Source: Lentilactobacillus parafarraginis DSM 18390 = JCM 14109 (lineage in GTDB: Bacteria > Bacillota > Bacilli > Lactobacillales > Lactobacillaceae). Taken from it: a DNA stretch of 64,000 bases. The notes under the pieces were generated by a model. That model made no database searches and was not told the origin of the DNA. It worked only from the letters and a program-made list of their open reading frames with translations. Below, in pieces: positions 18,413 through 26,439 of the stretch. The stretch lies in NCBI RefSeq assembly GCF_001435895.1, contig NZ_AZFZ01000001.1, positions 1-64,000 on the forward strand. The letters run 5' to 3'. A program made the translations under genes and the position numbers. How positions within the stretch are numbered: position 1 is the stretch's first letter; the number at the start of each line of letters is the position of its first letter.

Positions 18413-18823
18413 CTAAGCTTGCCAATCCTTGGTATCTGTCAGGCCCAAATCTTCCTTTATTTTAGTGGTTGAAATGCCTTCCGTTCGTGGCAAATAAACG
18501 ACTTCGCAATAGTCCTTTAAAAAGTCGAATTTGCCTTCCCAGTCGTCACCCATCACAAAGACATCGATATTGCGGTCCTGGACGTCGTGAATCTTTTGAT
18601 CCCAATTGGTTTCGGGAATCACTTCATCAACGTATTTGATGGCTTCCAAAATGTACTTGCGATCTTCATATGATGTATAGGCTTTTTTGCCCTTCTCAGC
18701 GTTGAATTCATCGGAAGACAGGCACACTGTCAGATGATCACCAAGCGCTTTGGCACGCTTCAATAGTCTGACGTGCCCCTTGTGAAGCAGGTCAAACGTC
18801 CCGTACGTAATTACTTTTTTCAT
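18413..18823 (-). CDS. tagD: Glycerol-3-phosphate cytidylyltransferase
   Basis: Makes CDP-glycerol from CTP and glycerol-3-phosphate, the precursor used by TagF-type enzymes. The 136-residue length is normal for the family. The nucleotidyltransferase motif TFDLLHKGHVRLL (residues 8-20, HxGH) and the C-terminal RTEGISTTKI are intact. It opens the minus-strand tag cluster, directly behind a good promoter. The GGAGAT ribosome site precedes the ATG. Confidence 0.95.
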   Translation of the reverse strand: MKKVITYGTFDLLHKGHVRLLKRAKALGDHLTVCLSSDEFNAEKGKKAYTSYEDRKYILEAIKYVDEVIPETNWDQKIHDVQDRNIDVFVMGDDWEGKFDFLKDYCEVVYLPRTEGISTTKIKEDLGLTDTKDWQA

Positions 18824-18872
18824 AAAATCTCCTACTTATCTGTTTCGTAAAATTAAAATAAACACAACTTAA

Positions 18873-18900
18873 ATAGTAGCATAACCAGGTTCAACGTCAA
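18873..18900 (-). promoter_or_regulatory. Promoter of the tag genes
   Basis: TTGACG (18895-18900) and TACTAT (18873-18878) with a 16-bp spacer and a TG dinucleotide just before the -10 box. It reads toward tagD with a leader of about 45 bases. Confidence 0.6.
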
Positions 18901-18932
18901 TATGAATTAACCATTATTAATAATAATTAAAC

Positions 18933-20042
18933 TTAGTCCAGTTGATAAATGTTATAGAGATGAACTAAAATGACCTTTACAATTGCGTAAAGGGGAATGG
19001 CTAAAATCATGCCCATCAGTCCGGCAATGTTACCAGCTGCAAGCAGGATAATGATAATTGTTAGCGGATGAATCTCTAAGGATTTTCCAATAACGTTCGG
19101 GTAAACCAGGTTCCCATCAATCTGCTGAACAATTAAGACGATAATGACGTTGTAAACGAGGCTCATCCACCCACCGTGGGAAAATGACACCATTAAAGCC
19201 GGCGCAATGCCGATGTAAGGTCCCAGGTAAGGAATAATGTTGCAGATACCGGCAATGACTCCCAGCAGCAGCGCGTACGGCAGCCCAATAATCAGATAGC
19301 CAATGGCGGTAAACGTGCCGACAAATAAACATTCGATCATCTGACCGGAAATATACTTTGAAATGGTTCTGTTCATGGCAGCCAGCAGCTCCATCGTTTG
19401 CTCCCGGTGACGGGCTGGGAGAATTCGCTTAATGTTTGGGGCCAGGCGATTGCCGTCCTTTAACATATAAAACAGAACCACCGGAACGGTCACCGCAATT
19501 ATCACCGCATTGGCCGCCGCAGAAATGATTCCCCCAATCCCACTGGTTAAGCCGTTAAAGAAGCTGTTGGCATAATCGGTAATGTTGGTGGTAAACTTCT
19601 TGGTCAGCTGAGAAAGGTCGATGGATTTGAGCATCTGCTGAGAGTTCATTTCCTTTAAAATCTTATCCAGAATTTGTTGACCATCATTTACCGCTCCGGG
19701 AACGGTATTGGCTAAATTAACAATCTGATTCAGCAGCTTGGGAATGAAGACGGTCGCCAGCAGCACAATCACGCCGATGAGCAGCAGAAATACCAGGGTA
19801 ACAGCCCACGTTCGTGAAATATGCCGCTTGCCCAGAGGCACCTTGATCATCAGATTAACAACTGGATTTAACATGTAAAATAAAATACCTGCCAGAAGGA
19901 TCGGGACAAAGATGGTCGAGAAAAAGACCCCGATTGGCGAGAAAATGAAGCTGATTTGCGTACATCCCCAGATGATCCCGACGACCAACAAGATTTCCAG
20001 GGACCAAAACATGAGGGGAGAATTTTTTAATCTATCAAACAT
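18933..20042 (-). CDS. AI-2E family transporter (PerM/YdbI-like)
   Basis: A 369-residue membrane protein with about seven to eight hydrophobic segments and the family signature PYALLLGVIAGICNIIPYLGP near residue 255. Members have been linked to autoinducer-2 export or to ion antiport, and most have no proven substrate. It is monocistronic, with an AGGAGAGG ribosome site. A -10 element TACAAT with TG-C before it sits at 20082-20087 on the same strand. There is no functional link to the tag genes beyond adjacency. Confidence 0.85.
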   Translation of the reverse strand: MFDRLKNSPLMFWSLEILLVVGIIWGCTQISFIFSPIGVFFSTIFVPILLAGILFYMLNPVVNLMIKVPLGKRHISRTWAVTLVFLLLIGVIVLLATVFIPKLLNQIVNLANTVPGAVNDGQQILDKILKEMNSQQMLKSIDLSQLTKKFTTNITDYANSFFNGLTSGIGGIISAAANAVIIAVTVPVVLFYMLKDGNRLAPNIKRILPARHREQTMELLAAMNRTISKYISGQMIECLFVGTFTAIGYLIIGLPYALLLGVIAGICNIIPYLGPYIGIAPALMVSFSHGGWMSLVYNVIIVLIVQQIDGNLVYPNVIGKSLEIHPLTIIIILLAAGNIAGLMGMILAIPLYAIVKVILVHLYNIYQLD

Positions 20043-20162
20043 TCAGCGACCTCTCCTATCTCAAAATAAGTTAATATCGTTATTGTAGCATAATTTTAGT
20101 ACCAACAATGGTCCCCAAAAAATGCCATTGCCTTGAATTTCAGCCAGCCGCACTGACAACAA

Positions 20163-20196
20163 TAAAAAATGACCGTGACAATTAACTGTCCGGTCA
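20163..20196 (-). terminator. Terminator after the DUF402 gene
   Basis: TGACCG/CGGTCA with a further GACA/TGTC pairing after one mismatch, followed by TTTTTTATTG on the minus strand. It lies just after the stop at 20212. Confidence 0.75.
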
Positions 20197-20211
20197 CTTC
20201 TTGGGGCTTCA

Positions 20212-20760
20212 TTATTGTTGACGAGAAAGTGCCAAATAGCGCTCGTACCAGATTGCGATAAAGGCCTTGGAAAACGGGCCCTTTTCGTTGTCAATCCAGT
20301 CCACAAGAATTCGAACGTTGCGCTTGAGAATCCGATCAATCTCCGGCCCGTAATTCCAGCGCTTGCTGAACGCGAGATACTCATCAGCATCCAACAATTT
20401 CCGCCGGCCATCCGGGAAAACTTTAACATCCAGATCATAATCGATGTATTTCAATGCTTCCTTGTCCAATACATACGGAGATGCCAAATTACAGTAGTAG
20501 GCAATTCCGTCCTCACGAATCATCGCGACAACGTTGAACCAGTAATGTTTATGAAAATAAACCAAGGCGGGTTCCCGGGTTACCCAATGACGGCCGTCAT
20601 CTTCGGTAACCAACGTATGATTATTACAACCAATAAGCGAATTCTCGCCGTTTTTCAACACCATCGTGTCTCGCCAGACCCGATGCAGGCTACCATCGTG
20701 CTTGTAGCTCTGAATCGCAATGAAGTCGCCTTCCTTCGGTGATTTTTGTTCACGTGGCAT
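20212..20760 (-). CDS. DUF402 family nucleoside tri-/diphosphatase
   Basis: A 182-residue soluble protein of the FomD/DUF402 (UPF0374) type. The conserved stretch with [18 protein letters not shown] near residue 100 supplies metal-binding acids. Characterised staphylococcal and bacillar relatives hydrolyse nucleoside tri- and diphosphates. The ATG at 20760 is used here; a GTG four codons upstream (20772) is equally possible because the ribosome site is weak. The gene lies downstream of recX, a common arrangement in lactobacilli. Confidence 0.82.
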   Translation of the reverse strand: MPREQKSPKEGDFIAIQSYKHDGSLHRVWRDTMVLKNGENSLIGCNNHTLVTEDDGRHWVTREPALVYFHKHYWFNVVAMIREDGIAYYCNLASPYVLDKEALKYIDYDLDVKVFPDGRRKLLDADEYLAFSKRWNYGPEIDRILKRNVRILVDWIDNEKGPFSKAFIAIWYERYLALSRQQ

Positions 20761-20853
20761 TGTGTGACCCACTTTCTGATTAACCGATTAGTTACGAGTT
20801 GTGACTAATCCATTGGTAATTATATCAGAGTAATGCATAATTGCCGAATGAAT

Positions 20854-21657
20854 TTAATCGGCGTTAAGGGATTCCAAGACTTGTGAAATGTCATCCATCG
20901 CAAATCCCTTGCGGAAAAGTGCCTGTTTGGTTTTTTGCAGCTGCTGATATTTTTCGAGCTTGGCATACTTTTGCCAATATTTTTCAGCAACTTTACCAAT
21001 GAGTTCTTGATCCTGCCCCGCCAATTCACTCGTGTCCACTTGGGTCATAATCTCACCGACGACGTCAAATCCGAACCCCCGGCGAACCAACGTTTCCTTG
21101 GTTTTATTGACGGCCATCTTTTCGGAATCTTGCTTGTGATGAGCGATTAAATTTTGGGCAACCGCGACGCCGACTTCAATCACTTGATCAACCGGATAAA
21201 AATCAGCCAGAGCCGCTTCAATCGTTGGCTTGGCAACTTTTTTCCGGCCGAGCCGCTGGCGAATCCAATTGGGGCCATTTTTCCCCTCCCGGACCACCGT
21301 TCTAACATAGCTGCCGGCATACTTTTGGTCGTTAACCAGCTGCTGGTCCTTTAATTTAGCGATCACCGCATCGATTGCGTCCTGATCCTCGGTAATTTCG
21401 GCTAATTTGGTACGAACCTCGTTTTCGGTTCGTAATTGGTGAGCGAGGTAGTTTAGGGCCCGATTATGAAGCTTAGACACGTTATCAGCGGCCTTGAGCT
21501 TTTCAATCAGCGGATCGTCAACTTCCATTCCCTTGAACAATCGAAATTTGATCAGCACTTCCTCACTCACCGGAAACGCATAGTGGCCATCTACGTACAC
21601 GTTAAAGCGCCCCTTGCGTTTTTGAGCTTCAATTTTGGTAATTGACTTAGGCATCAT
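20854..21657 (-). CDS. recX: Regulatory protein RecX
   Basis: Cytoplasmic modulator of RecA that limits filament growth during recombination and SOS. At 267 residues it matches the longer Firmicutes form. It shows the tandem helical repeats typical of the family, for example YLAHQLRTENEVRTKL near residue 70 and WIRQRLGRKK near 130. AAAGGA lies just before two adjacent ATG codons. The gene diverges from the flavodoxin gene. Confidence 0.9.
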   Translation of the reverse strand: MMPKSITKIEAQKRKGRFNVYVDGHYAFPVSEEVLIKFRLFKGMEVDDPLIEKLKAADNVSKLHNRALNYLAHQLRTENEVRTKLAEITEDQDAIDAVIAKLKDQQLVNDQKYAGSYVRTVVREGKNGPNWIRQRLGRKKVAKPTIEAALADFYPVDQVIEVGVAVAQNLIAHHKQDSEKMAVNKTKETLVRRGFGFDVVGEIMTQVDTSELAGQDQELIGKVAEKYWQKYAKLEKYQQLQKTKQALFRKGFAMDDISQVLESLNAD

Positions 21658-21690
21658 GTCGGTCCTTTCTATGTCATCTTTCAGATTCCG

Positions 21691-21719
21691 TTCACTTTAA
21701 GGGATGAATTTGCTATACT
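21691..21719 (+). promoter_or_regulatory. Promoter of the flavodoxin gene
   Basis: TTCACT (21691-21696) and TATACT (21714-21719) with a 17-bp spacer and TGC directly before the -10 box. Confidence 0.6.
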
Positions 21720-21765
21720 GAAAATAATTTGAATGAGCTAAACTAAAAAAATCGAGGCATAAAAT

Positions 21766-22221
21766 ATGATAACTGCACACGTTGTTTTTGCAACCATTAC
21801 CGGGAACAATGAAGATATCGCCGACATTGTCACCGAGCATCTCGAAGACGGCGGCGTCAAGGTTGAAGAAACCGAAATCTCCCAAACAGACCCCTCAGCA
21901 TTTGAGGACGTCGACATCTGCGTCGTTTGTCCCTACACTTACGATGAAGGCGCCCTGCCAGAAGAAGGGCTGGACTTCTATGAAGATTTAGCCGATGAGG
22001 ACCTCTCCGGTAAAGTATATGGCGTTGCTGGCTCTGGCGACACGTTCTATGAAGAATACTACAATGTTTCGGTCGATAAGTTCGAAGAAACGTTCGAAAA
22101 AACCGGTGCTACCAAGGGGGCCGATTCGGTCAAAATTAATTTGGAGCCCGACGAAGACGACATCAAGAAGCTGGATGCGTTCACCGACAAATTGATTGAA
22201 GCAGCCAAGAAGAATCAGTAA
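21766..22221 (+). CDS. Flavodoxin
   Basis: A small (151-residue), very acidic FMN-binding electron carrier. The phosphate-binding loop ATITGNNEDIAD (residues 8-19) stands at the N terminus, and the GSGDTFYEEYYN stretch near residue 88 matches the second FMN loop. It probably serves low-potential redox enzymes; no partner gene lies nearby. It has its own promoter and terminator. GAGG lies eight bases before the ATG. Confidence 0.9.
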   Translation: MITAHVVFATITGNNEDIADIVTEHLEDGGVKVEETEISQTDPSAFEDVDICVVCPYTYDEGALPEEGLDFYEDLADEDLSGKVYGVAGSGDTFYEEYYNVSVDKFEETFEKTGATKGADSVKINLEPDEDDIKKLDAFTDKLIEAAKKNQ

Positions 22222-22239
22222 TTTCAATGAGTCAACTCC

Positions 22240-22282
22240 AAGGAGGCTGCCACAAAACGGTTCGTTTTGCGGCAACCTCCTT
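22240..22282 (+). terminator. Terminator after the flavodoxin gene
   Basis: AAGGAGG and CCTCCTT close a long hairpin with an inner CAAAAC/GTTTTG stem, ending in TTTTG. It may also serve the convergent YihY gene. Confidence 0.75.
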
Positions 22283-22337
22283 TTGTGTCCAATTAGGTTC
22301 TCACTGAATGGTGGCCAGCAAGTCCTGCCACAGGTAA

Positions 22338-23252
22338 TTAGCGATGCTTATGATGGTGCTTGCGCGCAGAGTTGGCCCGGCGAATGACGGTTTCCAACGC
22401 ATCCTGCTGTTCGGGAATTTTACCCAGGCGCAGTTCCTGAATCGTTGCGTTAACAACGCCGCCAAACAACATAATCACGCCCGAAAAGTCCAACCAGAAC
22501 ATGAGCACAATGAAGGTCCCGATTGTTTTGTAGGTATCAATTCGGTGCGCAAAAAATCCCAGGTAAATTGTGAACGCCTGGGCCAGCAACATTAACCCCA
22601 GCGTTGCCAGCAACGCGCCGACCCAGACGTAACGAAATTTCACCTTCGCGGTTGGCACAACGTAAAGCAACACACTTAATAGCAGCCACACAATGAGAAA
22701 GGTTGTCGGCCACTTGGCAGTTGAAATAAAACTAATAATCCAGGTTGGAATCTGTAAAATTGGTGACAGCCAGTTAAAGACCAACTGACTAAATGCGAAT
22801 ACCAGCATGACGGCCACAACAATCACAATCAGGACCAGCATCCATAGAAATGAAATCACCCGATTAGAGATGGCATTTTGATTGACCGCCACCCCATAAG
22901 TCTTATTAATACTGCGCTGAAAGGCCGCAATTGCCCGACTGGCAGACCAAATCGTCACAATCAGCCCGATTGATAATTGGCTGGTGCCACCGCTGGTAAG
23001 GGTTGAATCGATCACCGGCTTCAGAATGGCGTAAATGCGGTCCGGGAAAATGGGCTCCAGATACAGCATAATGTCGGCGGTATGAAAATGAAACAAATTC
23101 AAAATACTGCCGGCAATGAAAAGAATTGGAAAAATTGATAACAGCGAATAAAATGCGAGGACTGCCGCGGAATCCGACACGTCTCCCTGTGAATAATGGC
23201 TGATTAACAATTGAATAAATTGTTTGGTTTTCAGAAAAAATGATTTCATCAT
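22338..23252 (-). CDS. YihY/BrkB family membrane protein
   Basis: A 304-residue inner membrane protein with six hydrophobic segments and the family signatures DSAAVLAFYSLLSIFP near residue 28 and WSASRAIAAFQRSINKTYG near 100. The His/Lys-rich tail (ARKHHHKHR) is cytoplasmic. The family was once called ribonuclease BN in error; its real role is unknown, with transport suspected. It starts 12 bases after the wecB-type gene stop, so the two form an operon. Confidence 0.88.
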   Translation of the reverse strand: MMKSFFLKTKQFIQLLISHYSQGDVSDSAAVLAFYSLLSIFPILFIAGSILNLFHFHTADIMLYLEPIFPDRIYAILKPVIDSTLTSGGTSQLSIGLIVTIWSASRAIAAFQRSINKTYGVAVNQNAISNRVISFLWMLVLIVIVVAVMLVFAFSQLVFNWLSPILQIPTWIISFISTAKWPTTFLIVWLLLSVLLYVVPTAKVKFRYVWVGALLATLGLMLLAQAFTIYLGFFAHRIDTYKTIGTFIVLMFWLDFSGVIMLFGGVVNATIQELRLGKIPEQQDALETVIRRANSARKHHHKHR

Positions 23253-23264
23253 TGATTACCTGGT

Positions 23265-24386
23265 TCAACTATCTGATTTGGTAAATTGATTTTTGATGGC
23301 AGCCAAAATGCGCATTGACGCCTTCCCATCTCCATACGGGTTTTGCGCCTCAGCCATTTGACGATATTCCTGGGGATCATCCAGAAGGCTTTCCATGTTC
23401 GTCCGGATCACTTGGGGATCGGTCCCCACTAGCCGAAGCGTCCCTGCTTTAATCCCTTCCGGCCGTTCAGTGGTGTCGCGAAGAACCAGTACCGGCTTCT
23501 TCAACGAGGGCGCCTCTTCCTGCACGCCACCGGAATCCGTCATGATGAAGTAGCTTCGAGCGGCCATGTTGTGAAAGTCTAGCACGTCCAGCGGTTCAAT
23601 CAAATGAACTTGCGGATTGCCGTCAAACACCTGATGGGCGGCTTTCTGCACAACCGGGCTTAAATGAACCGGGTAAACAACTTCGGCATCCGGATGTTTC
23701 TTTAAGACGTCAGCAATTGCCTTGAACGTCCGAATCATTGGCTCTCCCTGATTTTCGCGCCGGTGCATCGTCAGGAGAATCATCTTCGAATTGGTTTTCA
23801 GCTCATCAAGGACCGAGTGTTGATAGTCGGCCGAGACGGTTCGCTTCAACGCATCGATGGCGGTATTACCCGTCACAAAGATTTTGTCGTCCGGATGATT
23901 TTCTTTCAACAAATTATTCCGGCTGACCTGGGTTGGCGCAAAGTATAAATCAGAAAGCACGTCGGTGAGTTGCCGATTCATTTCTTCGGGATACGGCGAC
24001 AGCTTGTTCCACGTCCGCAGACCAGCTTCAACATGGCCAATTTCAACCTGATGATAAAACGCGCTGACACTTGCCGCGAAGGTGGTGGTCGTGTCACCAT
24101 GAACCAGAATGATATCCGGTTTGGCTTCGGCCACGATTGGGTCTAATAAAGTCAAAACCCGGGTGGTAATGTCACTCAGGGTCTGATTTTTTTTCATGAT
24201 GTTTAAATCATAGTCCGGCTGAATGTGAAAAATATCTAACACTTGGTCGAGCATTTCCCGGTGCTGGGCGGAAACAACGGTAATTGGCTCAAAGTCGTCC
24301 TGCTGTTTCATCAGTAAAATAATCGGAGCCATTTTAATGGCTTCCGGGCGGGTTCCAAAGATTGTCATGACTTTAATTGGTTTCAA
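23265..24386 (-). CDS. wecB: UDP-N-acetylglucosamine 2-epimerase (non-hydrolysing)
   Basis: Interconverts UDP-GlcNAc and UDP-ManNAc. UDP-ManNAc is the sugar used to make the wall teichoic acid linkage unit, so the gene fits the nearby tag set. The 373-residue protein shows GTRPEAIKMAPII (residues 10-22), GDTTTTFA near 96, EAGLRTW near 117 and the UDP-binding SGGVQEEAPSL near 290. The start is TTG at 24386, supported by AGGAG eight bases upstream; the first in-frame ATG is six codons later. It is also called mnaA in Gram-positives. Confidence 0.93.
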   Translation of the reverse strand: MKPIKVMTIFGTRPEAIKMAPIILLMKQQDDFEPITVVSAQHREMLDQVLDIFHIQPDYDLNIMKKNQTLSDITTRVLTLLDPIVAEAKPDIILVHGDTTTTFAASVSAFYHQVEIGHVEAGLRTWNKLSPYPEEMNRQLTDVLSDLYFAPTQVSRNNLLKENHPDDKIFVTGNTAIDALKRTVSADYQHSVLDELKTNSKMILLTMHRRENQGEPMIRTFKAIADVLKKHPDAEVVYPVHLSPVVQKAAHQVFDGNPQVHLIEPLDVLDFHNMAARSYFIMTDSGGVQEEAPSLKKPVLVLRDTTERPEGIKAGTLRLVGTDPQVIRTNMESLLDDPQEYRQMAEAQNPYGDGKASMRILAAIKNQFTKSDS

Positions 24387-24416
24387 TATATAGCGCTCCT
24401 TTTGACATGTGATTTC

Positions 24417-24422
24417 ATTATA
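24417..24422 (-). promoter_or_regulatory. -10 element of the wecB-yihY operon
   Basis: A perfect TATAAT with TGC just before it (extended -10 type), about 30 bases upstream of the TTG start. The -35 region is T-rich and weak. Confidence 0.55.
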
Positions 24423-24601
24423 GCAAAAATTAGCAGTTGAAAAAGACCAGTCACTAACAAAATCGACATCGATGACGACCCTAACTTAAATTTTGGCAAA
24501 CGGGGCCCTTGAACACTCAGTTTCCGACCGTCTAAATCAATCAGCTAGGCGCTTATTTATCAAAAATTAACCACTCCGTAAACTTTTCGAATTTATGTAT
24601 A

Positions 24602-24610
24602 TGGTATAAT
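24602..24610 (+). promoter_or_regulatory. Extended -10 promoter of gtrB-gtrA
   Basis: TGGTATAAT is an extended -10 box with no good -35, giving a leader of about 145 bases before the TTG start of the GtrB-like gene. Confidence 0.6.
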
Positions 24611-24762
24611 CATTTGTTGTACATAGGGATCATTTTTTCCAAAGGGTGGGATTGGCGCTGGATAATCATTCCCATCCGAATTTTACTCAGGTCGTTATCC
24701 CTGGTAAATCAAGCATCTCGTTACAATCACGTTCGTAGATCGAAAATATTGGAGGCTCTATT

Positions 24763-25710
24763 TTGAAGACAATCAGTCTAATTGTTCCCTGTTATAACGA
24801 GGAACCGACTGTTGAGTTATTCTTTAATACAACAGAAAAGGTATTTCAAAAGCTGAATGACACTCGTGAGGAACGGTATCAACCCGATTACTTGTTTGTA
24901 AATGACGGATCGGCTGACAAAACCCTCGCCGTCATGCGCAAACTGCATCAGGCCCATCCGGAAACGGTTCACTACCTCTCGTTCTCCCGGAACTTCGGTA
25001 AGGAGTCAGCATTAGCAGCCGGGCTCAGCAACGCCCACGGTGATTACGTTGCCGTCATGGATGTGGATTTGCAGGACCCCCCAGAGCTGCTGCTTAAAAT
25101 GGTGGCGATTTTGGAAGACCCAAACCAGGACTACGAAGTTGTCGGCTGCGTTCAAACATCGCGGAAACAAAACCCCATTCGGGGATTTTTGTCCGCCAGT
25201 TTCTACAAGGTCATCAATAAAATGTCCCGGGTTCAAATCAGACAAAACGTCCGCGATTACCGCTTAATGACCCGCAAGTACGTCGACGCGTTACTGGAGC
25301 TGCCTGAATATAATCGGTTCAGTAAAGGCATGTTTTCATGGGTTGGGTTTAACACAAAGTACCTGAAGTACGAAGGGGTTCCCCGGGCAGCCGGCACCAG
25401 TTCCTGGTCGATTTTCCAGTTGTTTGAATACTCCTTGGAGGCCGTCGTTGACTTTTCAGACGTTCCGCTGAAAATGGCCACTTTAATTGGCGGAATCATT
25501 AGTTTTCTGTCAGTCATTGGCCTGTTGTTCGTTGTCATTCGGGCAATCTTCTTTGGCGGATCCGTTAACGGTTGGGCTTCACTGGTATCAATCATCCTTT
25601 TCTTGAGCGGGGTCCAGTTATTCTGTCTCGGAATTGTTGGCAAGTATATTGGTAAGATCTATCTGGAAACCAAACATCGACCAAAGTTCATTATTGCAGA
25701 AAGAAAATAG
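24763..25710 (+). CDS. gtrB: GT2 polyprenyl-phosphate glycosyltransferase (GtrB-like)
   Basis: A 315-residue GT-A enzyme that loads a sugar from UDP/GDP-sugar onto undecaprenyl phosphate at the inner membrane face. It shows the GT2 start VPCYNEEPTVE (residues 8-18), the metal-binding stretch MDVDLQDPP near 100, and two C-terminal membrane helices (residues 235-290). The start is TTG with GGAGG seven bases upstream. The GtrA-like gene follows three bases later. Such pairs supply lipid-linked sugar for glycosylation of wall polymers, but the matching GT-C transferase is not in this window. Confidence 0.87.
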   Translation: MKTISLIVPCYNEEPTVELFFNTTEKVFQKLNDTREERYQPDYLFVNDGSADKTLAVMRKLHQAHPETVHYLSFSRNFGKESALAAGLSNAHGDYVAVMDVDLQDPPELLLKMVAILEDPNQDYEVVGCVQTSRKQNPIRGFLSASFYKVINKMSRVQIRQNVRDYRLMTRKYVDALLELPEYNRFSKGMFSWVGFNTKYLKYEGVPRAAGTSSWSIFQLFEYSLEAVVDFSDVPLKMATLIGGIISFLSVIGLLFVVIRAIFFGGSVNGWASLVSIILFLSGVQLFCLGIVGKYIGKIYLETKHRPKFIIAERK

Positions 25711-25713
25711 GCC

Positions 25714-26142
25714 ATGAAAAAAATCATAACCCTTTACCATCAATACCAGGAAGTCATTTCATATCTCTTTTGGGGAGTCGTCACCACCGTCGTCAATTTG
25801 GCGGTGTTCCAGATTTTCCAAGTCTTCACCAATTGGAATTACATGATTAATAACACGATCGCCTGGTTCATTAGCGTGTTGGTTGCGTACCTGTCCAACC
25901 GGGCATACGTCTTCCATTCGACCACCACCGGCCTGAGTGCCTATCTCCGCGAGATTACGTCGTTCTTTGGCGGACGCCTGGCCGTTTTGGTGCTCGAACA
26001 AGGAATCCTGTTCGTCGGAATCACCCTGATGCATGGCGGCCCCTTCATTGTCAAAATCATTGACAACGTTATCGTGGTGATTTTAAACTACTTCTGGTCT
26101 AAATGGGCCGTCTTCCGGGATAAGAAAAAAATGAGTCACTAA
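25714..26142 (+). CDS. GtrA family membrane protein, putative flippase for lipid-linked sugar
   Basis: A 142-residue protein with four membrane helices and the GtrA signature SYLFWGVVTTVVNLAVF (residues 15-31) and ANRAYVF-type motif (SNRAYVFHS near 60). It is thought to flip the undecaprenyl-phosphate sugar made by the GtrB partner three bases upstream. The pair most likely serves teichoic acid or polysaccharide glycosylation; the acceptor is not known. Confidence 0.85.
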   Translation: MKKIITLYHQYQEVISYLFWGVVTTVVNLAVFQIFQVFTNWNYMINNTIAWFISVLVAYLSNRAYVFHSTTTGLSAYLREITSFFGGRLAVLVLEQGILFVGITLMHGGPFIVKIIDNVIVVILNYFWSKWAVFRDKKKMSH

Positions 26143-26179
26143 TAACTTTACCGAAGCTTTTAATTAAGGAGGCCTTGGC

Positions 26180-26329
26180 ATGCCCCGTCACATTAACCGA
26201 CAAACATTACGTAAACGCCGGGAAGAATTTCCGGAAGGGTTTTACACCACTGCCGACGGCTTCAAGCTGTTGGGAATGGCCGCAATTATTATTGCGATTC
26301 TTGTATTCGCCGCTAAAGCGTTAATGTAA
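26180..26329 (+). CDS. Small 49-residue single-pass membrane protein
   Basis: A short gene with a strong AAGGAGG ribosome site six bases before ATG 26180 and TAA at 26327. The N-terminal half is basic and polar (RQTLRKRREEF); residues 29-47 form one hydrophobic helix (LGMAAIIIAILVFAAKAL), so it should insert with a short tail outside. It lies 37 bases after the GtrA-like gene and before the shared terminator, so it is the third gene of that operon. I do not recognise a family. It may assist the GtrA/GtrB pair, but that is only inferred from position. Confidence 0.75.
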   Translation: MPRHINRQTLRKRREEFPEGFYTTADGFKLLGMAAIIIAILVFAAKALM

Positions 26330-26346
26330 CTTATCATCATAAACGC

Positions 26347-26391
26347 AAAGGATCCGCCGCTGAGCTGTAAAAGCTCGCCGCCGGATCCTTT
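26347..26391 (+). terminator. Terminator after the gtrBA operon
   Basis: AAAGGATCC and GGATCCTTT close a nearly perfect long stem with inner GAGCT/AGCTC pairing and a short loop. The convergent catalase gene ends nearby. Confidence 0.8.
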
Positions 26392-26439
26392 ATATTCGCC
26401 AGAATCTCACTTAAGAACGTCGTCAATTCTCGCCAATGA

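Larger units (their letters stand above)
24387..24762. other. Divergent intergenic region
   Basis: This 376-base gap holds the wecB -10 element on the minus strand (24417-24422) and, on the plus strand, an extended -10 promoter TGGTATAAT (24602-24610) for the GtrB-like gene. The plus-strand leader of about 145 bases has G-rich and C-rich stretches (near 24645 and 24673) that could pair imperfectly. I see no ORF worth calling. Confidence 0.5.

Noticed and set aside
20215-20742. 175-codon plus-strand frame opposite the DUF402 gene
   Set aside because: It mirrors the minus-strand DUF402 gene codon by codon and has no own signals.
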